This document shows positions 53,373 through 62,032 of a stretch of 64,000 nucleotides of DNA, one piece after another. The DNA is from Legionella taurinensis (lineage in GTDB: Bacteria > Pseudomonadota > Gammaproteobacteria > Legionellales > Legionellaceae), in the NCBI RefSeq assembly GCF_900452865.1, contig NZ_UGOZ01000001.1, positions 62,001 to 126,000 on the forward strand, given 5' to 3'. The notes below the pieces were generated by a model. The model was given only the letters and a program-made list of their open reading frames with translations, was not told the origin of the DNA and ran no database searches. The position numbers were made by a program, and so were the translations under genes. The number at the start of each line of letters is the position of its first letter. The first letter of the stretch is position 1.

Positions 53373-55388
53373 ATGAGCGATTCTCGAAAAATGCTGGTCA
53401 CCAGCGCGCTGCCCTATGCCAATGGCCATTTGCATCTGGGCCATCTCGTTGAACACATTCAAACCGACATCTGGGTTCGTACCCATAAAATGCTGGGGCA
53501 TGAGTGCATCAGTATTTGTGGTGATGATGCGCACGGTACGCCGATCATGCTCAAGGCCGAGCAGATGGGTGTCACGCCGGAGGCGCTGACTGCAGAAATG
53601 AAGGCCAGCCATGAACACGATTTTAAAGCCTTTTCCATTGCTTACGATTGTTACCATACCACTCACTCCCCGGAAAATCAGGCCCTGGCGGGTTTAATTT
53701 ACGAACGGCTTAAAGCCAATGGCGATATCGTGACCAAAACCATTCGCCAGGCTTATGATCCATTGAAGGCGATGTTCCTGCCCGACCGGTATGTGAAAGG
53801 CACCTGCCCCAAATGCGGCGCGAACGATCAGTACGGTGATAATTGTGAAGCCTGCGGTGCGACGTATGCGCCGACGGATTTGGTGAATCCCGTGTCTGCC
53901 ATTTCCGGCGCCACCCCCATTGAAAAAGAGTCGGAGCATTATTTTTTTGATTTGCCACGCTACGAGCAACTCTTAAAAGACTGGACGCGGAAAGGCCATC
54001 TGCAGCCGGAAGTCGCCAACAAGCTGGATGAATGGTTTGCCGCCGGCTTAAAGCAATGGGATATTTCGCGGGATGCACCTTATTTCGGCTTCCCCATTCC
54101 TGGTCAAACGGACAAATATTTCTATGTGTGGCTGGATGCGCCGATAGGCTACATGGCCAGCTTTAAAAAATACTGCGACGAAAAGGGGCTGTCCTTTGAT
54201 GAATTCTGGGATAAAAATTCTCAAACGGAGCTGTATCATTTTGTCGGTAAAGACATTGTCTATTTCCATGCCCTGTTCTGGCCGGCAATGCTGGCGGGCA
54301 GCAACCACCGCTTGCCTACCGCGGTTTACACCCATGGGTTTTTAACCGTGGAAGGGCAGAAAATGTCCAAGTCACGCGGGACGTTTATCGAGGCGCGGAC
54401 TTACCTTAAGCATTTGCATCCAGAATACTTGCGATATTATTTTGCGGCTAAACTCAATGGGCGTGTGGATGATCTGGATTTAAATTTTGATGATTTTATT
54501 AATCGCGTAAACGCGGATCTGGTCGGAAAGGTGGTGAACATTGCCAGCCGCTGTGCGGGATTCATCAACAAACGCTTTGATAACCGCCTGGCCGCCGAAT
54601 TGTCTGAGCCTGCGCTTTACCAGGATTTACTGGCGGTTAAGCCGGCGGTGATTGACGCGTTTGTGCAACGCGATTATGCCCGTGCTGTCCGACTGATCAT
54701 GGAATGTGCTGACCGGGTGAATCAATACATCGATGCCAATAAACCCTGGACGCTGGCTAAAGACAATGAGCGCCTTCCCGAGGTGCAGCGCATTTGCACC
54801 ATGGGCCTCAATTTATTCCGCGTGTTGATGACTTACCTAAAACCAGTCCTTCCTGACATGGCCAGGGAAGCGGAAGCTTTTCTAAATTGTGCGCCGTTTG
54901 ACTGGTCTACTGTGGATGCCCCCTTGCTTAATCATACCATTCACCCTTTCACTCCGTTGATAACCCGTGTTGAACGCGAAAAAATTGATGCCATGCTGAG
55001 TGAAGGCAAGTCAACGGCCGCGAAGCCCAGTGAGGAAAAGAAAATGCAGAGCCCTGCTCAGGAAGACACAGTCTCGATTGACGACTTCAGCAAAATCGAT
55101 TTACGCATAGCCCGTATCATTGCGGCCGAGCCCGTTGAAGGCGCTGACAAACTGCTGCGGCTTCAACTCGATCTGGGCGAGCAGCAAAAACAGGTGTTTG
55201 CCGGTATCAAGAGCGCCTATCAGCCGGAGCAACTGGTTGGCCGATTGACGGTGATGGTCGCTAATCTGGCACCGCGTACCATGCGTTTTGGCGTATCGGA
55301 AGGCATGGTCTTGGCGGCAGGTGACGGCAAAGGACTCTTTCTGCTCAATCCGGACGACGGGGCGCAACCCGGTATGAAAGTTAAATAA
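53373..55388 (+). CDS. metG: Methionyl-tRNA synthetase
   Basis: A 671-residue class I synthetase. The catalytic domain has [17 protein letters not shown] (HIGH-type signature) and [10 protein letters not shown] zinc knuckle of four cysteines lies between ([17 protein letters not shown]). An anticodon-binding helical domain follows, and a C-terminal EMAP/Trbp-type tRNA-binding domain (about 570-671) has [12 protein letters not shown] and [16 protein letters not shown]. Length and order match E. coli MetG. Its TAA overlaps the ATG of rnfB by 1 base. Confidence 0.97.
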   Translation: MSDSRKMLVTSALPYANGHLHLGHLVEHIQTDIWVRTHKMLGHECISICGDDAHGTPIMLKAEQMGVTPEALTAEMKASHEHDFKAFSIAYDCYHTTHSPENQALAGLIYERLKANGDIVTKTIRQAYDPLKAMFLPDRYVKGTCPKCGANDQYGDNCEACGATYAPTDLVNPVSAISGATPIEKESEHYFFDLPRYEQLLKDWTRKGHLQPEVANKLDEWFAAGLKQWDISRDAPYFGFPIPGQTDKYFYVWLDAPIGYMASFKKYCDEKGLSFDEFWDKNSQTELYHFVGKDIVYFHALFWPAMLAGSNHRLPTAVYTHGFLTVEGQKMSKSRGTFIEARTYLKHLHPEYLRYYFAAKLNGRVDDLDLNFDDFINRVNADLVGKVVNIASRCAGFINKRFDNRLAAELSEPALYQDLLAVKPAVIDAFVQRDYARAVRLIMECADRVNQYIDANKPWTLAKDNERLPEVQRICTMGLNLFRVLMTYLKPVLPDMAREAEAFLNCAPFDWSTVDAPLLNHTIHPFTPLITRVEREKIDAMLSEGKSTAAKPSEEKKMQSPAQEDTVSIDDFSKIDLRIARIIAAEPVEGADKLLRLQLDLGEQQKQVFAGIKSAYQPEQLVGRLTVMVANLAPRTMRFGVSEGMVLAAGDGKGLFLLNPDDGAQPGMKVK

Positions 55389-56002
55389 TGGCCACGGTCG
55401 AAGACATTGACGCACGCTTGCCTCAGACGCAATGCGGGGAATGCAGTTATGCCGGTTGTCTGCCTTATGCCGAAGCCCTGGCACACGGCACGGCCACCAT
55501 CGATCGCTGCCCGCCCGGAGGTGTCAATACCGTAAAGGCCCTGGGTCAATTGCTGAATGTGGATGTTAAGCCGCTGCTTGCCGCAGTAGAACTCAATACC
55601 CGTGCACCGGCGTTTGCGCGTATTCGCGAGGCAGAATGCATCGGGTGCACCAAATGCATCCAGGCCTGCCCTGTGGACGCCATCCTTGGTAGCGCCAAAC
55701 GCATGCATGCCGTTATCACCCATGAATGCACCGGATGCGGTCTATGCGTTGAGCCCTGCCCCGTGGATTGCATTGATTTGCACCCGCTTGAGGAGCCGCA
55801 GTATGACCGCCAACTGGCGCGTCAGCGCCATCGCGCCCGCCAAACGCGTCTTTTGCGCGAAGAACATGAAAAGCAACAGCAATACCGCCAAAAAAGCCGA
55901 TTGGCTCTTCAGGAAAGCAATCAACAGGATTTAAAGGCAAAGCAGGAGTACATTCTTCAGGCGCTGGCGCGGGTTGAAGCAAAAAAGAAAACCAATGGAT
56001 AA
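55388..56002 (+). CDS. rnfB: RnfB-like iron-sulfur protein (orphan)
   Basis: A 204-residue ferredoxin-type protein. It has an N-terminal 4Fe-4S cluster domain ([17 protein letters not shown], then a Cys in DRCPPGG) and two 4Fe-4S motifs, [16 protein letters not shown] and [17 protein letters not shown] Gln/Arg/Lys-rich helical tail completes it. RnfB of E. coli (RsxB) begins with a membrane helix; this protein has none. The other rnf subunits (A, C, D, G, E) are absent, so it is probably not part of a complete Rnf ion pump here. It overlaps metG and nth; rnf-nth linkage is also known in E. coli. Confidence 0.85.
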   Translation: MATVEDIDARLPQTQCGECSYAGCLPYAEALAHGTATIDRCPPGGVNTVKALGQLLNVDVKPLLAAVELNTRAPAFARIREAECIGCTKCIQACPVDAILGSAKRMHAVITHECTGCGLCVEPCPVDCIDLHPLEEPQYDRQLARQRHRARQTRLLREEHEKQQQYRQKSRLALQESNQQDLKAKQEYILQALARVEAKKKTNG

Positions 56003-56627
56003 AAACAAACGACGGCTAGTTTTTGAGCGCTTTCGCGCGCAAAACCCGCACCCCACCACCGAACTCCATTACCGCTCACCGTTTGAACTGCTGATTGCCG
56101 TGATGTTGTCTGCGCAAGCGACTGACATCAGCGTCAACAAGGCAACAGCGCGCCTCTTTCCCATTGCCAATACCCCGCAGGCGTTGCTTGCGCTGGGGGA
56201 GGATGGATTAAAAGAATACATCAAAACCATCGGACTCTATAACAGCAAAGCCGCCAACGTCATTAAAACCTGCCAGATTCTGCTGACACGCTACCACGGC
56301 CAGGTGCCGGATAACCGCGAAGCCCTGGAGTCATTGCCGGGTGTCGGCCGAAAAACCGCCAATGTGGTGCTTAATACCGCCTTCGGCCAGCCCACCATGG
56401 CGGTGGATACGCACATTTTCAGGGTGGCCAATCGCACCGGCATTGCTCCGGGTAAAACACCGCTCGCGGTGGAAATGAATTTACTGGCCAGGGTGGATAA
56501 GGAATTTCTGCAGGATGCCCACCATTGGTTGATTCTTCACGGACGCTATGTCTGTGTCGCCCGCAAGCCCCGTTGTCCACAGTGCCTTATCCTCGATTTG
56601 TGCGAATACCCTGATAAAACAAAATAA
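55995..56627 (+). CDS. nth: Endonuclease III
   Basis: A 210-residue DNA glycosylase/AP lyase that removes oxidised pyrimidines. It has the helix-hairpin-helix [15 protein letters not shown] with the catalytic Lys, the catalytic Asp in [12 protein letters not shown], and a C-terminal 4Fe-4S cluster ([17 protein letters not shown]). The ATG at 55995 overlaps the rnfB stop by 8 bases and is preferred to an upstream TTG. Confidence 0.97.
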   Translation: MDKNKRRLVFERFRAQNPHPTTELHYRSPFELLIAVMLSAQATDISVNKATARLFPIANTPQALLALGEDGLKEYIKTIGLYNSKAANVIKTCQILLTRYHGQVPDNREALESLPGVGRKTANVVLNTAFGQPTMAVDTHIFRVANRTGIAPGKTPLAVEMNLLARVDKEFLQDAHHWLILHGRYVCVARKPRCPQCLILDLCEYPDKTK

Positions 56628-56713
56628 CTTTCCTTCGTAAAAAAAACCGGCGGATCTGGTAATTAGTAAGCATTCACCCTAGAATGAAATTCCACTGTTT
56701 GCAGGAGAGCTAA

Positions 56714-58582
56714 ATGGGATGGAATGATGTTTGGAAAACAGCCAGTGATTGGGCACAGTCAGCCTGGACGCAAGCGGTAACATTTAAATACACCTTGAAT
56801 TCGGTGTCTTTACCCGCGGTCGCGGTTGAGACGGCAAAGTTCTCGTATAACACGCTGATTGGGCTGACAGAAGAAGTGGCGGCCTTGCCTCACGTGTTGA
56901 AGGCTGCTCTTCTGCACCCCAAAACTCGCCGCACGTTTGGGCATCTTACCCGCATTGGTGTTGAGGATTACGGCGCTCTGGTGCTCGCCTACCAAATCGA
57001 AAAAAACCTTGAATCCATTCTGCTGGCCGCACTTGAAGGCAGTGAAGGGCAGCCCTGGCTAAGCACCAGTACGGCGTTATCCCTGGCGCTGATGCTTTTA
57101 AGGACGACTCACACAGCCTACGCATTCCGTAAACGCATCCAGATAGGTATCCGCCTGGCCACGGTCTCGATTGAGGCGAGCGGCACCATTACCTCGGCGA
57201 ATCCTCAATTGGACAGGATGGGGGAGATCAGCAAGGACGAATCAAAATTAAGTGGCATCATTGGCGCATTGAGTGATCTGGTTAAGTATACCCTGACCGA
57301 TCTCACGATCAACCAGGGGGTCAAACGGATTCCTGTGGTGGGTCCTGTAGCCGGCCATGGCCTCGCCGCCAAGCACACAGGCGACTACATTCTGACCTCG
57401 GTTTTAAAAGGCATGGCCCCAAAGCATGTGCAAGCCTATTTGCAAGAATACCCTGAATATGCCTGGGTACTGGGCATCACCCATACCGTCCTGTCGTATT
57501 ACGTGAATGATTACCTTGAAAACAGGACGGGCGTTCCTCGGGCATTGTATGAAACCATCATCAACCAGACAGGGGTAGTGATGCTCATCGCTGTCGCCGC
57601 GCACATGCGTCTTCCACCGCCCGTTGCCGAATCAAAACGGCAAGTGCCTGATCCCATTAGGCTTTACAAGGCCGGCCTGCAGGTAGGACTGGATGTCATC
57701 GGTTATGGACTGAAGGCCAAAATCCCCGAAATGCTTAAAAACGAATCTGTTATCCCCTGGGCGCAGGTATTCGCTGTGATGAAAACCCTGTGGTACCACC
57801 CGTCGACACAGACGGCAAAAATCATCTTTTTGCCCCGCATGCTGCATGGGAAAAAGGCGTTTTATCGCGATCCGGTGGTCGAACCCAATTGGGAAAGTCT
57901 GCGCACCCGGATAATTGCGGCGATTCAGTTGATTGAAAAATACAGTCAAAAGCTGCTTGTTGCCGCCGCCACAAAAATACCTAAAATTTCGGCGAAGGTT
58001 GCGGGGTTCTTGGGAGCCCCGCCGGGTGTTGTGGCCTTTGTCTTAAAACTGATGGGCAATGAGCCATTCATGAAACGCTTGTCGGATTTCCGCCGGCGTC
58101 TGGAGGCCATGCACATTGTCGATCTGCCGGAGCAGGAAAATTTAAGGCAGATGGAATACCTGCATCTGTCTTCACCTCAAAAAGAAAAAAAGGGGGAAAA
58201 GTCCGAATCTGTTATCAAGAAAACTCTGCTCTCACCAGACGAGGTAATCCATGGCTCCAGAGAGGTTTCAACGCCGCAACCTCTACCAGAAGAGGGCTAT
58301 GCAACGCGCGACAACAAGGACTATTCTCCGAGTCTTTTGATGACCGGTGGTTTTTTTGCGAAGCAGGCGAGTAGCAAAAATGCAGCCGATTTAGATCCGG
58401 CCAGCCTGATGGGGATAAGTTCCAATTCTGACAGCAAGAGTCTGAGGGAAGATCCCTTAACCAGTGATTTTTTTGCGAGGAAGGTGAATAGCAGAAATGA
58501 AGACGATTTAGATCCGGCCAGCCTGATGGGTATAAGTTCCCATTCCAGCAGCAAAAGTCTGGGGAAGGATCCCCTGGGTTAA
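56714..58582 (+). CDS. Unassigned protein with C-terminal tandem repeat, candidate effector (622 aa)
   Basis: No family was recognised. The first 480 residues are helical with several moderately hydrophobic segments (TALSLALMLL, TGVVMLIAVAAHM, VAGFLGAPPGVVAFVLKLMG). A charged linker then leads to two tandem 39-residue units at residues 546-584 and 585-622. Each starts FFA(K/R) and contains DLDPASLMGISS and SKSL(R/G)(E/K)DPL. There is no signal peptide. The GAGAGCT leader gives a modest ribosome site. A hairpin separates it from convergent corA. The architecture suits a Dot/Icm effector, with the repeats as a possible binding or secretion module; this is inference. Confidence 0.6.
   Translation: MGWNDVWKTASDWAQSAWTQAVTFKYTLNSVSLPAVAVETAKFSYNTLIGLTEEVAALPHVLKAALLHPKTRRTFGHLTRIGVEDYGALVLAYQIEKNLESILLAALEGSEGQPWLSTSTALSLALMLLRTTHTAYAFRKRIQIGIRLATVSIEASGTITSANPQLDRMGEISKDESKLSGIIGALSDLVKYTLTDLTINQGVKRIPVVGPVAGHGLAAKHTGDYILTSVLKGMAPKHVQAYLQEYPEYAWVLGITHTVLSYYVNDYLENRTGVPRALYETIINQTGVVMLIAVAAHMRLPPPVAESKRQVPDPIRLYKAGLQVGLDVIGYGLKAKIPEMLKNESVIPWAQVFAVMKTLWYHPSTQTAKIIFLPRMLHGKKAFYRDPVVEPNWESLRTRIIAAIQLIEKYSQKLLVAAATKIPKISAKVAGFLGAPPGVVAFVLKLMGNEPFMKRLSDFRRRLEAMHIVDLPEQENLRQMEYLHLSSPQKEKKGEKSESVIKKTLLSPDEVIHGSREVSTPQPLPEEGYATRDNKDYSPSLLMTGGFFAKQASSKNAADLDPASLMGISSNSDSKSLREDPLTSDFFARKVNSRNEDDLDPASLMGISSHSSSKSLGKDPLG
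58349..58582 (+). repeat. Tandem 117-bp coding repeat, two units
   Basis: Units 58349-58465 and 58466-58582 (the second includes the stop codon) share long identical stretches, for example GATCCGGCCAGCCTGATGGG in both. The period is exactly 117 bases, or 39 codons. Confidence 0.85.
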
Positions 58583-58588
58583 ATGCAG

Positions 58589-58608
58589 ACCCCTTGTTCT
58601 AAAGGGGT
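58589..58608. terminator. Hairpin between convergent genes
   Basis: ACCCCTT (58589-58595) pairs with AAGGGGT (58602-58608) over a 6-base loop, ending next to the corA stop at 58609. It may serve both strands, though the U-tracts are short. Confidence 0.55.
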
Positions 58609-59673
58609 TTATAACAGCTTTTTGCGCTTGAAAAAATAAAACATCAGCATGGCGAGCAGGATCATCAAGGTTAAAATGGCGGGATAACCATAGCGCCATT
58701 TTAATTCCGGCATGAATTCAAAATTCATGCCGTACACCCCGGCGATAAATGACAAGGGGATAAACAAGCTCGCAAACAACGTTAAAATTTTCATGGTTTC
58801 ATTCATGTGATTATTGACGGCCGACAGGTAAATTTCCAGCATGCCGGTTGACATTTCACGATGCAGATCAATTAATTCAACCAGGCGGATACTGTGATCA
58901 TGCAGGTCACGGTAGTAAAGATAATAATGGGAATCAATCAGACGGGCATGCTCGGTTATCAGCAAATGGACGATGTCTCGCATGGGTGCGATGATTTTGC
59001 GAAGCGTCATGGTGCGGCGCTTGATGGTATAGAGTTCGCGCAATGAAATGGCGGAGGGGTTAATGATAATGATGTCTTCAATCTCGCCTAATTTTTTCTC
59101 CGTCTCTTCCACAAAATTAAAGTAATCATCAACAATCGTATCCATGAGCAGGTAGGCCAAGTACTCCATGCGGTGCTGACAGACCAATGAATGGGGATTA
59201 CTTAATCGTTCGTACAACGAAGTGAGGTTAAAACGCGACGATTCCCGAAAAGTGAATAACAGATTTTTGCGAAGCAGCATGCTGAATTGCTCGCGCTGGT
59301 AAGTCACCTCGTCACTGGATGTGTCCAGCAATTGTAGAACAATAAAAAGGCTGTCATCGAGGATGTCGAGCTTTGGACGTTGATGGGTATTTAAGATGTC
59401 CTCAATCACCAGCGGATGAATGTGGAATTCATTGCACCAGTCTGCAATGCTGCTGCTGTCTGAAAGGCCGTGCACGTCCACCCATACATTCTGGTGGGCA
59501 GCAAGGGCTTCATGAATTTTTTCGGCACTAAAGTGGTCATAGCGATGATAGGAGTTGGCATCAAAAACATGGATGATGACTTGGGTTGCTTGCGGCTCTT
59601 TGTCCCCGACATACACCGCGGAACCGGGCAACATGCCGCTTTTGGCCGAAGCTTTTCGCCGATATTTCGCCAT
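58609..59673 (-). CDS. corA: Magnesium/cobalt transporter CorA
   Basis: A 354-residue CorA-type divalent cation channel. A large cytosolic domain (about 1-290) ends in a long helix. Two C-terminal spans follow, with the selectivity loop YGMNFEFMPEL between them (GMN motif). The pattern WVDVHGLSD, HPLVIEDILNTHQRPK and MEYLAYLLMDTIVDDYF is CorA-like. The ATG at 59673 (MAKYRRKASAKSG) is preferred; the longer frame to 59742 overlaps the divergent gene start. The C-terminus is basic (FKRKKLL). Confidence 0.94.
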   Translation of the reverse strand: MAKYRRKASAKSGMLPGSAVYVGDKEPQATQVIIHVFDANSYHRYDHFSAEKIHEALAAHQNVWVDVHGLSDSSSIADWCNEFHIHPLVIEDILNTHQRPKLDILDDSLFIVLQLLDTSSDEVTYQREQFSMLLRKNLLFTFRESSRFNLTSLYERLSNPHSLVCQHRMEYLAYLLMDTIVDDYFNFVEETEKKLGEIEDIIIINPSAISLRELYTIKRRTMTLRKIIAPMRDIVHLLITEHARLIDSHYYLYYRDLHDHSIRLVELIDLHREMSTGMLEIYLSAVNNHMNETMKILTLFASLFIPLSFIAGVYGMNFEFMPELKWRYGYPAILTLMILLAMLMFYFFKRKKLL

Positions 59674-59740
59674 GAACAATCCTTTCAGTAGGCAGGTTAT
59701 TGTGACATGATAGGGTATCACTCCTTCAGTTTCTAGCACC

Positions 59741-61927
59741 ATGGAATGGTTTTATAAACTGCTGTATAGCCTGGTTGATCATTACGTGTCTGAAAAAGAA
59801 CGTGAAGCGGCCAAATTCTATGTCGATATTATCCTTGAGCATTCTCTGGAAATTTGTGCCAGTAATACCCCGGTTGAAATCAGAGGGGTATCTGCATTGC
59901 ATGGCGTCGATTTGGGAGTGATTGACTACCAGGGCAATAAAGAACGCCTGTGGCGGATGAAGGTCGAGTTGAGCGACTTGGCGTATGACTATTTTCTAAC
60001 CCAGAGGAACCCTCAGAATACAACACCTCTTAGCGATCTGCTCACGGAGGCGGAGGAGTGCATCAGAGCGACGATGTCGTCATTAAAATGGCCAAACAAA
60101 AAGCATCTCCAAGCGCAAGGCACGCCGGATCTGAAGAAAAAGGAAGCGGAGGCGTCATTCAGCGAAGACATTTTCGTTTATGAGGGAACTCCCCTGAATG
60201 AGGAGACCGCTGTTCAGGACGAGAGCGTCACGGAGGAAGAACAGTCGGTCAGCAGTGATTCGTCTGCCAGTGACTCGTCTGCCGAAGAGCAACCGCTTGG
60301 GCCTAAAACACCGACTGAAGACACCCTTCGGCGAGAAGTGATCCTGATGTTTAACCAAGTTGTTCAGCACATTGATGAGGGGAAAGGACTCCTGTCGCTG
60401 GAGACCTGCTTTGGTGTGTTGAGCAAATTGTTAGACATTCTCCATGGGATTTACACCCTGCCCAACGATGATCATGCGTTTATTCTCCAGGCCATTGTGC
60501 ACATGAGCGGCATACCCAATGAAACCGCGCGGGTGTTGTACCAAAAAATTGGCGGCGTCAATTCGTGGTGGACCACTGACGCCTGCCAGACATTCGCCCT
60601 GCATGTCGAAAAGGAATTGTATCATCTGCTGGTCAGTGGTCAGGAAAATAATGCCCGTGAGATTGTGGCCGCAGCCGACCGACTGTATTTGATTTTATGG
60701 GAACTGGCAGGTATTCAGTTAACCCAGACGGCCATCAGGAATTTAATCCTCTCCACTGGGAATGCATTAAAAAAACACTTAAACGAGAAAGTCCCGCCCC
60801 TTTTAGACTTAAACGATTTCAAGCAGTTCCCGAATGGGTTTTTCAAGACTTCTTCCGGTCAGGAATTCTATGTTCACCTGCACAAGGAAGTGTATGATTT
60901 ATCCCTCAATCAAAAAACAGAAGAGGATTTAATTGCTGCCTCAGAGCGGCTTTATCTTTTCTTATGGGAAATCAATAGCCCGTTAACGCCGGCTAATGTT
61001 ACCGCCATCGTCAGGGCATCGTTGAAAAAACAGCTTGACGATCCATCGTTATCGTTGTTTAGTGCCGTGAATTCAGCCCCTTTTCCACCTCATTTTTTTA
61101 AGTCCGCGACCGGGTACCTTTTTCTTGACCACTTGCAGAATGCCATTCTTCGTCTGCCATTGAATAAAAACCTCAATGAGGAGACTGTTCTCGCCGTGAC
61201 GGAGCATTTTTACCTCTCCTTACCCGCTGTGCTGCTCGGAGTGATGCCGGATTCGATCATCGACCTGCTAAAGGTTAAAATGAATCAGTTGACGCTTAAG
61301 CTGGTTATCGACAAGGATGCGCCGCTTTATACGTTTGATTTACTGAAATACGTTGCGCGGGCTAACCGTATTTTAGGGGGGGCGCTTAAGGATGCAGTGC
61401 TGAATCACCAGTTCATTACCCAGTTTAAATCCGATAGAAATTACCATAAACGCAAATGGGACGCCGATGCCTTTGCAGAACTGCTGTTAGGCCTGATGAT
61501 TCTTTATATTAAACAGGATGAGAGTTACTTTGTCCTGTCGACGGCTGATTTCTATAAAAAAGAGTTTGTTTTTTTAAAAAATCCAGGTCAAAAAGCGGCG
61601 GCCGTAAAAGAAATACTGACGATAGAAAAAGAAGTGTTTGCCTTAATTGATCACAATGCCATGATTGACCATGAGCGTCTGCAGCAGTTTGTGAATGAAG
61701 AATCCGCCGAAATAGCCGACATCCTGCTTGAGGACTGCCGCAAACAAAGCAGTGAGTTTCATAAGGAAATGAGCGCTTACTACCAGCCGCCTAAAACCCC
61801 CTGCACTCATTCAGGCTATTCCTGCCTGTTTTTCCCGTCATTTAAAGCAAATGACAGCGGGGATTCCAACCCCTCAAGCACCATGGAGACTGAGGACTCG
61901 GAAGAGGCAGGGTGCTGGTTGCAATAA
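59741..61927 (+). CDS. Triple-repeat protein ending in a CaaX box, candidate effector (728 aa)
   Basis: No family was recognised. Residues 1-125 are a helical head. About 130-200 is a disordered acidic Ser/Glu linker (ESVTEEEQSVSSDSSASDSS). About 270-530 holds three related helical units of about 100 residues: SWWTTDACQTFALHVEKELY, FFKTSSGQEFYVHLHKEVYD and FFKSATGYLFLDHLQNAILR, each followed by AA(A/S)(D/E)RLYL-type residues. The last four residues are Cys-Trp-Leu-Gln, a eukaryotic CaaX prenylation motif, after an acidic METEDSEEAG segment. There is no signal peptide. Some Legionella effectors are farnesylated in the host through such boxes. The ATG lies 67 bases from divergent corA. Confidence 0.65.
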   Translation: MEWFYKLLYSLVDHYVSEKEREAAKFYVDIILEHSLEICASNTPVEIRGVSALHGVDLGVIDYQGNKERLWRMKVELSDLAYDYFLTQRNPQNTTPLSDLLTEAEECIRATMSSLKWPNKKHLQAQGTPDLKKKEAEASFSEDIFVYEGTPLNEETAVQDESVTEEEQSVSSDSSASDSSAEEQPLGPKTPTEDTLRREVILMFNQVVQHIDEGKGLLSLETCFGVLSKLLDILHGIYTLPNDDHAFILQAIVHMSGIPNETARVLYQKIGGVNSWWTTDACQTFALHVEKELYHLLVSGQENNAREIVAAADRLYLILWELAGIQLTQTAIRNLILSTGNALKKHLNEKVPPLLDLNDFKQFPNGFFKTSSGQEFYVHLHKEVYDLSLNQKTEEDLIAASERLYLFLWEINSPLTPANVTAIVRASLKKQLDDPSLSLFSAVNSAPFPPHFFKSATGYLFLDHLQNAILRLPLNKNLNEETVLAVTEHFYLSLPAVLLGVMPDSIIDLLKVKMNQLTLKLVIDKDAPLYTFDLLKYVARANRILGGALKDAVLNHQFITQFKSDRNYHKRKWDADAFAELLLGLMILYIKQDESYFVLSTADFYKKEFVFLKNPGQKAAAVKEILTIEKEVFALIDHNAMIDHERLQQFVNEESAEIADILLEDCRKQSSEFHKEMSAYYQPPKTPCTHSGYSCLFFPSFKANDSGDSNPSSTMETEDSEEAGCWLQ

Positions 61928-61950
61928 ATTTGCCAAAATTATGGAAATAA

Positions 61951-61959
61951 TGCTATATT
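61951..61959 (+). promoter_or_regulatory. Extended -10 promoter
   Basis: TGC-TATATT, identical to the element at 7095-7103. It lies about 75 bases before the ATG at 62033. A 10-bp inverted repeat (AATTTGCCAA 61927-61936, TTGGCAAATT 62010-62019) flanks it. Confidence 0.5.
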
Positions 61960-62032
61960 AGTGGACAATTTGTAAACAGCCACGGTAAAGGCTTTATTTT
62001 GCCCTCAGATTGGCAAATTGCATGATATTTCT

